A stretch of DNA of 64,000 nt from Gammaproteobacteria bacterium MOLA455. Lineage in GTDB: Bacteria > Pseudomonadota > Gammaproteobacteria > Pseudomonadales > Porticoccaceae. The position numbers and the translations under genes were made by a program. Positions within the stretch are counted from its first letter, which is position 1. The number at the start of each line of letters is the position of its first letter. The notes beneath the pieces are model-generated. The model worked only from the letters and a program-made list of their open reading frames with translations. It had not been told where the DNA came from and did not search any database. Positions 55,081 through 64,000 of this stretch are shown here, one piece after another. The stretch covers positions 124,001-188,000 of the forward strand of contig AZIN01000004.1 of assembly GCA_000511875.1 (NCBI GenBank), read 5' to 3'.

Positions 55081-55619
55081 ATCGGTTAACCCTGTTTATT
55101 CCCTTTGCTCTCTGCCTGGCCCTAGGCACCTTTCTCTTTTTTAGCCTTGGCAAGGACCCTTTGGATCTGCCTTCAGCTCTGGTCGGCGAACCCTTTCCAG
55201 ACTTTGCTCTCGAAGAATTACACCAGCCTGAGCGTCAAGTTAGCACCGATGATTTTGATAGTCAGGTGCTGCTGGTTAATGTTTGGGCGACCTGGTGCTT
55301 TGCCTGTCGCATTGAGCATCCCTGGCTAAACAGTCTAGCTAAAGATGGCGTGGTTATAGTCGGTCTCAATTACAAAGATCATCGCAAGTTGGCTCAGGAC
55401 TGGCTGCAAGAGCGAGGTGACCCCTATCAGTTTTCAATCTTTGATCCCCGCGGTGTGCTGGGTATTGATCTGGGTGTCTACGGCGCGCCGGAAACCTATC
55501 TAGTCGATGCCGAGGGGATTGTTCGTCATCGCCGTGTGGGTGTGGTGGACGAGCGGGTGTGGAATGAGGAGTTCCGCGATCTGTATCAGCAGTTAGTGGA
55601 TGAAGCCAATGCAGAGTAG
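55077..55619 (+). CDS. ccmG: Thiol:disulfide interchange protein CcmG/DsbE
   Basis: CcmG is a membrane-anchored periplasmic thioredoxin that keeps apocytochrome cysteines reduced. The 180-residue protein has an N-terminal anchor (LFIPFALCLALGTFLFF) and the redox site WATWCFACRIEHPWL, with CxxC read as CFAC. YGAPETYLVDAEGIVRHR is the cis-proline region. The C-terminus overlaps ccmH by 20 bases. Confidence 0.96.
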   Translation: MNRLTLFIPFALCLALGTFLFFSLGKDPLDLPSALVGEPFPDFALEELHQPERQVSTDDFDSQVLLVNVWATWCFACRIEHPWLNSLAKDGVVIVGLNYKDHRKLAQDWLQERGDPYQFSIFDPRGVLGIDLGVYGAPETYLVDAEGIVRHRRVGVVDERVWNEEFRDLYQQLVDEANAE

Positions 55620-56115
55620 TGTCAGGCCGAGTTTGGGCTTATTGAAACAAGTTGGCTTATTCTTATTGCTTTCTAGCACCGCCATGGCGGTTGAAGATGT
55701 AGTCAGTTTTTCCGATGAATCTCTGCGCCCCCGCTATCAACAATTACTTCAAGAACTGCGCTGTCCCAAGTGTCAAAATCAAAATTTGGCCGACTCTAAT
55801 TCGGCGATTTCGCAAGATCTGCGTGCTGAAGTGCAGCGTCTGCTAGAGCAGGATTTGAGCGATACTGAGATCAAAGACTATCTAAAAAATCGCTACTCAG
55901 AATTTATTCTCTACCGACCAGAAGTGAATCGCGCCACTTGGTTTTTATGGGCTGCGCCGGTGGTACTAGTGGTGCTGGGCGGATTGATTATGCTGCGCCT
56001 ATCGCGGGCCAAGAAGCTCGGCGACAGTCAAGAAGCCGATATACCTGTGCGCAGTGCTGATCAACAGCAGCGTCTCGATAAATTATTGAATAGCCCTAAA
56101 CAAGGAACTGACTAA
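55600..56115 (+). CDS. ccmH: Cytochrome c-type biogenesis protein CcmH
   Basis: CcmH is a small thiol-oxidoreductase of the haem ligation complex. The 171-residue protein has a signal-like N-terminus (VGLFLLLSSTAMA), the motif LRCPKCQNQNLADSNS with the LRCxxC active site, KDYLKNRYSEFILYRP, and a C-terminal membrane segment (FLWAAPVVLVVLGGLIML). An alternative ATG lies three codons in at 55609. The stop shares one base with the ccmI ATG. Confidence 0.96.
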   Translation: MKPMQSSVRPSLGLLKQVGLFLLLSSTAMAVEDVVSFSDESLRPRYQQLLQELRCPKCQNQNLADSNSAISQDLRAEVQRLLEQDLSDTEIKDYLKNRYSEFILYRPEVNRATWFLWAAPVVLVVLGGLIMLRLSRAKKLGDSQEADIPVRSADQQQRLDKLLNSPKQGTD

Positions 56116-57362
56116 TGAGTCTTGGACTCGTCACAGCAATACTAATCCTGGGTAGCATACCCTTCGTCGCGCTGCCGTTTTATACCGCCAGAAATCGAGA
56201 GCAGGCTGAAAATAGTTCTGTTGAGGAAGCTGAAAACATTGCCGAGCAGGCCAATATTGATATTTTTCGCGATCAGCAGCTGCAGTATCAACAGCAGGTT
56301 GATCGTGGTGAGATCAGTGCCGAACAGCAAGCCCAGATGTTGATCGAGGCTGAGCAGCTGTTGTTAAACAACACTGCAGCTGTGCAGCTTCAGCGAGTTG
56401 CCTCAAAGGGCTCGTTAAACAAGATGGCGAAGGGCTTTTGGTTACTGCCGGTTTTAATCTTCGCAATTTCTCTCTCTAGCTTGGGGATATATCGCAGTCT
56501 GGGTTCCGGAATTGATCAGCAGATTGCCGAGACACTTGCTGAACGCATGGTTAATCAGCAATCTCAGGTGACTCCAGCGTTGATTGCCAGAATCGCTGAG
56601 CGGGTCAAGCAGCGCCCCGATAATCTCTACTATTGGACTATTCTGGCTGAAGATGCGGTTGCAGCCAGCAAGATGCTAGCGGCATCTGACTATTTTGCTG
56701 AGGCACTGCGGATTCAGCCGAATGAACCCTACCTTTTAGCTCAGTACGCACAGGCACTCTTTTTTGTCGATGCTAACCGCTTTTCCGATCGGGTGATTGC
56801 GGCGCTGGACCAGGCCTATGGGGCCGACTCTCAGAATCAAACTGTATTGGGACTCAAAGGTATTCAGGCATTTCAAGAAGCAGATTACTCCCGCGCTATA
56901 AGCTATTGGCAGGGCGCTGCTCGTGGACTAAACCCAGCGGGTGACAGTTGGAAAGCCTTGCAGGGTGGAATTCAACAGGCGCTGCAGTTGGCTGGTGATA
57001 TGCCGACGGATAGCGACGCAGTGACGGTCAATCTCAAACTGAGCATAGCGCCAAGTATTCAGTTTGAGCCAAGCCAGTTAGTCTTTGTGGCGATTGTCGA
57101 AGCCGACGGTCCGCCAATGCCTTTAGCAGCGCGCAAGCTGCTGGCCGGTGAATTACCGCTTGAGCTAACACTCAGTGACAGCGATGTGCTGATGGCCGGC
57201 CGCAGTCTCGCCGATAAAAACATCAGGGTGGTGGCAAGGTTGTCCAGCACTGGAAGTGCTACACCTCAGCAAGGTGATTGGCAGGTGATTAGTGATGTGG
57301 TCACGAGCAGTTCTGCAGACCTTCAATTCTCGTTAGAGATTACCTCGCCCTACGCACAGTAG
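56115..57362 (+). CDS. ccmI: Cytochrome c-type biogenesis protein CcmI, TPR-containing
   Basis: CcmI recruits apocytochromes to the haem lyase. The 415-residue protein has an N-terminal membrane segment (LGLVTAILILGSIPFVALPF), a cytoplasmic coiled-coil-like part (YQQQVDRGEISAEQQAQMLI), a second membrane segment (GFWLLPVLIFAISLSSLGIY), and periplasmic TPR units (LYYWTILAEDAVAASKMLAA, NEPYLLAQYAQALFFVDANR). A C-terminal beta domain follows. It ends the ccm cluster; no obvious terminator was found in the next 190 bases. Confidence 0.95.
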   Translation: MSLGLVTAILILGSIPFVALPFYTARNREQAENSSVEEAENIAEQANIDIFRDQQLQYQQQVDRGEISAEQQAQMLIEAEQLLLNNTAAVQLQRVASKGSLNKMAKGFWLLPVLIFAISLSSLGIYRSLGSGIDQQIAETLAERMVNQQSQVTPALIARIAERVKQRPDNLYYWTILAEDAVAASKMLAASDYFAEALRIQPNEPYLLAQYAQALFFVDANRFSDRVIAALDQAYGADSQNQTVLGLKGIQAFQEADYSRAISYWQGAARGLNPAGDSWKALQGGIQQALQLAGDMPTDSDAVTVNLKLSIAPSIQFEPSQLVFVAIVEADGPPMPLAARKLLAGELPLELTLSDSDVLMAGRSLADKNIRVVARLSSTGSATPQQGDWQVISDVVTSSSADLQFSLEITSPYAQ

Positions 57363-57446
57363 GGCCTTTTCTCAGGTTATTTTGAGGTTCTCCTGGACGC
57401 TTCTGACGTTCAGTGGAGTGAGTTTTTATTTCTGTTTTGTGTCGGT

Positions 57447-57480
57447 GCCTGAACGTGTAGAATAAACGTCATTTTCAGGC
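57447..57480 (+). promoter_or_regulatory. Inverted repeat around a possible smc promoter -10
   Basis: gcctgaa (57447-57453) and ttcaggc (57474-57480) are perfect inverted copies separated by 20 bases that contain TAGAAT (57458-57463). The -35 region is poor. The layout could be an operator over a promoter, or chance. Confidence 0.3.
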
Positions 57481-57552
57481 AGTGATTGATCTTGGTTGCG
57501 CACTGTCTACATGATTGTTCACATGACTTATTACAGAAAAGACTGAATACCT

Positions 57553-60500
57553 ATGCGGCTTAAATCGATAAAACTGGCTGGATTTAAATCCTTCGTCGAC
57601 CCGACATCAGTCCATTTTCCAACTAATCTCTGTGCCGTCGTCGGCCCCAATGGCTGTGGCAAATCCAATATTATCGATGCCGTTCGCTGGGTGATGGGTG
57701 AGAGCTCCGCAAAGAACCTTCGCGGCGAGTCCATGACCGATGTTATTTTCAATGGCTCTGGTGGTCGTAAGCCTGTTGGCCAAGCGTCTATTGAACTGAT
57801 CTTTGACAATTCCGAAGGGCGCATCGTTGGCGAATATGCCTCTTACTCCGAGATTGGCATCAAGCGTAAAGTGACCCGAGATGGTCAGTCCAACTACTAT
57901 CTAAATGGCAGCAAATGTCGCCGCCGTGATATCACAGATATTTTCCTTGGCACCGGTCTAGGACCGCGTAGTTACGCGATTATTGAGCAGGGCATGATCT
58001 CCCGCCTAATTGAGGCCCGTCCGGAAGAGCTGCGGGTTTATATCGAAGAAGCGGCAGGCATTTCCAAATACAAAGAGCGTCGCCGGGACACCGAAAACCG
58101 TATTCGCCGCACCATGGAAAATCTTGAGCGTCTCACCGATATTCGCGACGAGCTAGGTCGCCAATTAAGCCGTCTTGAGCGTCAGGCCAAAGCGGCCGAA
58201 AAATACTCCGAGTACAAAAAAGAAGAGCGCCAATTATCCGCTGAGTTGCTGGCTCTGAAATGGCGTGGTTACAACGTCTCGGCCATGGAACAGAAACAGA
58301 TCATTGGCGAGCTTGAAATTGAGCGTGAGCGCATTGTTACCGAACGCATTGGCTGTGATACCTCAATTGAGAAATTGCGCACTCAGTCAGCTGACCTAAA
58401 CGATACCTTTAATGAAGTGCAGGGGCGCTTCTATAAAGTTGGCGGTGATGTTGCCCGCATTGAACAGGCTATTGAGCACGCCCAACAGCGCGCCTCGGAA
58501 CTGCACAAAGATCTTGAGCAGACGGAACGCAACTTTACCGAATCCGAGCAACACCTCAACGCCGATATTCAGAAAGCCGCCGGCTGGCAGGCAGAATTCG
58601 ATCAGTTGGCGCCGGCTCTCGAACTGGCTCGCGAAGCCGAGGCTGTTTCATCGGAAACCTTACAGGCTGCTGAAGAATCCATGCAGCAGTGGCAGCAGGC
58701 TTGGGACGAGTTTAATCAGACCTCTGCTGCACCGCGCCAGCAAGCTGAAGTTCAGCAGTCACGCATCCAGCATCTCGAGCAGTTGATGCGTCGTCTCAGC
58801 GAACGCCACGATAATCTCGCCACTGAAGCTAGCAGTTATTTAGCCAGCCCAGCTGAAGAAGAGATGGCACTGATTCAAGAACAGCTCAGCGATGCAGAGC
58901 AGGCTCGTGAAGGTATCGAAAATCAACGTATAGAAAACAGTGCGCAGATTGAAAGCGCCCGCGGCAGCGTCAAGCAGCTCAGTGTTGAGTTGGATCAGGC
59001 CCGCAGTCAGCAGCAGAGTTTAAATGGCCGTCGCGCCTCTCTCGAAGCTCTGCAGCAAGCAGCGATGGGTGACGACGCAGAAAAAAAATGGCTCGACTCA
59101 AAAGGTTTGGGTTCCAACCCGCGCCTAGTGGATTCGGTCAAACCGGACCATGGCTGGGAAGTGGCCGCCGAGACCGTCTTGGGCAGCTATCTACAGGCTG
59201 TTGCAGTGGACGATGTGGTAGCCAATATCGGTCTGCTCGATGATTTTAAAAAGGGTGAGTTGCTGCTGATTGGCAACGTCAGTCAGGCGGCTGCCAGCGG
59301 TAACAAGGCCAAACTACTGAGCGATCTGGTTAGCGGTGACGCAGTGCAAGGTCTGCTGGGCAATATTTACGCAGCTGAAACACTGGCTGAAGCGGTCGCC
59401 TTGCAGCCGTCTCTGTCGCCGATTGAATCAGTGGTTACCCGCGAGGGTATCTGGCTGGGCAATAACTGGTTGCGCGTGGCCCGGGACAAAGATGCCACAG
59501 CCGGTGTGCTTAAACGCAAGCAAGAGTTGCTCAGCATTGGCGAGCAAAAGCAGACCCTAGATAAGCAGATTGGCGAATTAGAAACGCAGCGTCAGAGCAC
59601 TGAAAATAAACTTCAAGAGCTGGAAGCGCAGCGCCAGGAAATTGCTGGCAGTGTTGCCCAGCAGCAGAGCACCTATGCAGACCTGCGCTCTAAACTCAGT
59701 GGTTTTCAGGTTCAGATCGAACAGCTGAAAGCACGTAAAGAGCGGGCCGATAAAGAACTTGCCGACGTTCATCACCAACAGCTGTTGGAGCAGGAAAATC
59801 TAGCCGAAGCACGCCAGTTGCTGCAGCAGTCCATCGAAAAAATGGAGGCCGATACCGAGCGTCGTGAGAGCTTGGTGGAACAGCGTGAAGGTTTTCGCGA
59901 GCATCTTGATACAGCCCGCCAAAAGGCTCGCCAAGACCGAGATCAGCGCCATGATCTAGCAGTCCGCGAAGGCTCATTGAGCACTCAGTTGAGCTCTATT
60001 CTTGAGGGTATTGAACGGCTTAAAGTCCAGGTGGCGAGGCTCCAAGAGCGTCGCACTCAGCTCCGTGAAGCCTTTAATATTAAAGATGATCCATCGGATA
60101 AGTATCAGCTTGAGCTGGAAGAAAAACTTGAGTTAAGACTCACCATCGAAGGCGAACTGAATACAGCTCGCACAGAAATGGAAGAGGTGGATCACGAGAT
60201 GCGCAAGCAAGAGAAGCAGCGCATGGAACGTGAAGAGCAGTTGCAGGAAGTGAGCGGCAGACTCGAAGCTCAACGTATTGCCGCCCAAGAGATTACAACT
60301 CTAAGCCGTACCATTGAAGAGCAGATCGTCGAGAAGAGCGGCGATCTTGAGGTTCTGTTGGAAAATTTGGCTGAAGATGCCGAGATGGTCGATTGGGAAG
60401 AGCAGCTGCAGTTGATTGGCAACCGTATTAATCGTCTGGGTCCGATCAACTTAGCGGCTATAGATGAATACAAGATTGAATCTGAGCGTAAAGAGTATCT

Positions 60501-61050
60501 GGATACCCAGAACGCCGAACTCGAAGAAGCCATGGAGACACTGAAAACGGCGATCCAAAAGATTGACCGTGAAACCCGTACGCGCTTTAAAGAGACCTTC
60601 GAGTTGGTGAACAAGAATATTCAGGAGCTGTTCCCGAAACTCTTTGGTGGCGGTCACGCCTACTTAGAGTTGACCGGCGACGACCTGCTGGATACCGGCG
60701 TTACCCTAATGGCCAGACCACCGGGTAAAAAGAACGCCTCTATCCAGCTGCTCTCCGGTGGTGAAAAAGCACTTACAGCGATTGCTATGGTATTTGCCAT
60801 ATTCCGACTTAACCCAGCACCTTTTTGTATGCTTGACGAAGTGGACGCCCCCTTGGATGATGCCAATGTGGGTCGCTACGCCGCTATGGTTAAAGAGATG
60901 TCGGATCAGGTACAGTTTATCTTTATTACCCACAACAAGATTTCAATGGAAGCGGCCAATCAGTTGATGGGCGTTACCATGCATGAACCCGGCGTCTCCC
61001 GTTTAGTAAGTGTTGACGTCAATCAGGCGGCTGAACTGGCAGACGCCTGA
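57553..61050 (+). CDS. smc: Chromosome partition protein SMC
   Basis: SMC forms dimers that organise and segregate the chromosome with ScpA and ScpB. The 1165-residue protein has an N-terminal ATPase half (GPNGCGKSNIIDAVRWVMGE), long coiled coils (about 170-500 and 670-1000), and a hinge (about 510-650, near VAAETVLGSYLQAVAVDDVV). The C-terminal ATPase half has the signature LLSGGEKALTAIAMV and Walker B FCMLDEVDAPLDDANVGRY. Enterobacteria use MukB instead, so SMC presence places the organism outside that group. zipA follows after about 100 bases. Confidence 0.98.
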   Translation: MRLKSIKLAGFKSFVDPTSVHFPTNLCAVVGPNGCGKSNIIDAVRWVMGESSAKNLRGESMTDVIFNGSGGRKPVGQASIELIFDNSEGRIVGEYASYSEIGIKRKVTRDGQSNYYLNGSKCRRRDITDIFLGTGLGPRSYAIIEQGMISRLIEARPEELRVYIEEAAGISKYKERRRDTENRIRRTMENLERLTDIRDELGRQLSRLERQAKAAEKYSEYKKEERQLSAELLALKWRGYNVSAMEQKQIIGELEIERERIVTERIGCDTSIEKLRTQSADLNDTFNEVQGRFYKVGGDVARIEQAIEHAQQRASELHKDLEQTERNFTESEQHLNADIQKAAGWQAEFDQLAPALELAREAEAVSSETLQAAEESMQQWQQAWDEFNQTSAAPRQQAEVQQSRIQHLEQLMRRLSERHDNLATEASSYLASPAEEEMALIQEQLSDAEQAREGIENQRIENSAQIESARGSVKQLSVELDQARSQQQSLNGRRASLEALQQAAMGDDAEKKWLDSKGLGSNPRLVDSVKPDHGWEVAAETVLGSYLQAVAVDDVVANIGLLDDFKKGELLLIGNVSQAAASGNKAKLLSDLVSGDAVQGLLGNIYAAETLAEAVALQPSLSPIESVVTREGIWLGNNWLRVARDKDATAGVLKRKQELLSIGEQKQTLDKQIGELETQRQSTENKLQELEAQRQEIAGSVAQQQSTYADLRSKLSGFQVQIEQLKARKERADKELADVHHQQLLEQENLAEARQLLQQSIEKMEADTERRESLVEQREGFREHLDTARQKARQDRDQRHDLAVREGSLSTQLSSILEGIERLKVQVARLQERRTQLREAFNIKDDPSDKYQLELEEKLELRLTIEGELNTARTEMEEVDHEMRKQEKQRMEREEQLQEVSGRLEAQRIAAQEITTLSRTIEEQIVEKSGDLEVLLENLAEDAEMVDWEEQLQLIGNRINRLGPINLAAIDEYKIESERKEYLDTQNAELEEAMETLKTAIQKIDRETRTRFKETFELVNKNIQELFPKLFGGGHAYLELTGDDLLDTGVTLMARPPGKKNASIQLLSGGEKALTAIAMVFAIFRLNPAPFCMLDEVDAPLDDANVGRYAAMVKEMSDQVQFIFITHNKISMEAANQLMGVTMHEPGVSRLVSVDVNQAAELADA

Positions 61051-61153
61051 TAGTAAAAGCAGTAATTTAATGGAGTAGTGATCTGGGCGGATCAATCACT
61101 GAAAAGCGATTACCCGGCATAAAAAATTGATATTTTTTGAGTAGCTTTTTTGT

Positions 61154-61987
61154 ATGGATGTTATTGGACCAAGAGAAGTTTTAATCGCCGTAGGTCTGCT
61201 AGTGTTGCTAGCCGTGATCTTGGACGGCGCACGTCGGATAAAACAAAATCGCTACGAAAGTCTGCATATGTCGTCGCGGAAATTACAGAAAAATTCTCGC
61301 ACTGATGATCTTGAAGATCCCTTAAATGACAGCCAGTTCCCCTCCGGTGGTTCACGCTTAGTGGGCATAAGAGACGAAGAAGATATCCAGCAGGTGGAAG
61401 AAAATTTACGCCGCGCTCTTGAGAAAGGATCGGAGTTTCGCCATAAGCAGCCCAAGCAAGAACAGTTTCAACTCAATGAAGAGCCCGTTACCAGCGCAAG
61501 CGTTTCCCCCAGGGCTGCGAAAGCAGCTAAGCCCACATCAGCCAAAACCACCTCGGGGCAGCAGCAGATACTGATTATGCATCTTATGGCGCCCAAAGGT
61601 GAGGTGCTCAGTGGCCAGCAATTGCAAGAAGCCGCATTAAATGTTGGCCTTCGCTATGGTGAATTAAAAATATTCCAGCGCCATCTCCACGAAGACGGTT
61701 CTGGCGAAGTGCTGTTTAGCATGGCCAATCTGGTCAATCCTGGCACCTTCGATCTGAAAACTATCGATCAGATGACTACTCCCGGTGTCACCCTGTTTAT
61801 GGCTCTGGATGATATAGACGACCCAGTGTCCGCCTTCGACATTATGGTCGAGTCGGTTGATAGTATGGCCTCGGTTATGAACCTCAGCGTGCTCGATGAA
61901 ACGCGCAGTTCTATGACTCGCCAGACCATCGATCATTATCGGCAGCGGGCCCGCGACGTTTCTTTTCGCCGCAGTCAGGGTCAGTGA
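61154..61987 (+). CDS. zipA: Cell division protein ZipA
   Basis: ZipA anchors the FtsZ ring to the inner membrane. The 277-residue protein has an N-terminal membrane segment (REVLIAVGLLVLLAVILDG), a basic stretch (ARRIKQNRYESL), a Pro/Ala/Lys-rich linker (about 100-135), and the C-terminal FtsZ-binding domain (ILIMHLMAPKGEVLSGQQLQ, LFSMANLVNPGTFDLKTIDQ, GVTLFMALDD). ZipA is restricted to gammaproteobacteria, which supports the assignment of the organism. It sits between smc and ligA, the usual order. Confidence 0.96.
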   Translation: MDVIGPREVLIAVGLLVLLAVILDGARRIKQNRYESLHMSSRKLQKNSRTDDLEDPLNDSQFPSGGSRLVGIRDEEDIQQVEENLRRALEKGSEFRHKQPKQEQFQLNEEPVTSASVSPRAAKAAKPTSAKTTSGQQQILIMHLMAPKGEVLSGQQLQEAALNVGLRYGELKIFQRHLHEDGSGEVLFSMANLVNPGTFDLKTIDQMTTPGVTLFMALDDIDDPVSAFDIMVESVDSMASVMNLSVLDETRSSMTRQTIDHYRQRARDVSFRRSQGQ

Positions 61988-62003
61988 TCACAAGGATATT
62001 TAA

Positions 62004-64000
<1,997 letters not shown>

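Overview
The window reads as a stretch of conserved core chromosome from a gammaproteobacterium, most like a marine Cellvibrionales/SAR92-type organism. That placement is an inference from gene order and protein character; no database was searched. Supporting gene orders are hfq-hflX-hflK-hflC-DUF2065-hisZ-purA, rpsU-yqeY-dnaG-rpoD divergent from tsaD-folB-folK, smc-zipA-ligA, and a complete ccmABCDEFGHI cluster. Coding density is high and nearly every large open frame matches a known family. No prophage, insertion sequence or CRISPR array was seen.

Layout. 1-8.3 kb: 3' part of gltD, hemE, an HD-GYP-like protein with eroded catalytic residues, the leftward set rsgA-sulfurtransferase-psd, orn, and queG. 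8.4-22.2 kb: a long rightward run for metabolite repair (nnr), tRNA modification (tsaE, miaA), cell-wall amidase, mismatch repair (mutL), RNA chaperone Hfq, HflX/K/C, hisZ, purA and a CBS-domain protein. 22.2-35.2 kb is the least uniform part. It holds a glycerate-kinase-like protein, rlmA, a glutathione transferase, two unrecognised small proteins, a retropepsin-RimK-deacylase triad, a lipoprotein alkaline phosphatase, an eight-haem cytochrome fused to TPRs, and a beta-propeller lipoprotein.

35.2-35.9 kb is a gene-poor island next to rpoD. It contains strong palindromes, a CAU-anticodon tRNA (probably Ile2) and three tandem copies of a 118-bp imperfectly palindromic repeat. 35.9-46.8 kb: the macromolecular synthesis operon, tsaD, folate genes (folB, folK, a FolM-like reductase), an OmpA-type lipoprotein, a GNAT acetyltransferase, cca and a parvulin. 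46.8-50 kb: an FNR/Anr regulator whose N-terminal Fe-S cysteines lie upstream of any canonical start and are joined to an ATG only across an A8 run, then a tandem UspA with an FNR-box promoter, an exported MsrA and a small charged protein. 50.2-57.4 kb: cytochrome c maturation. 57.5-64 kb: smc, zipA and the 5' part of ligA.

Links between genes. The Ccm system would supply haem to the octahaem cytochrome. The FNR-like protein and the FNR box before uspA suggest an oxygen-responsive circuit. FolB, FolK and the pteridine reductase form a folate cluster. Hfq, HflX, MutL and MiaA follow the usual gammaproteobacterial superoperon. Points most worth a second look are the fnr A8 frameshift, the 118-bp triplicate repeat, the RimK triad, the octahaem-TPR cytochrome and the degenerate HD-GYP protein.
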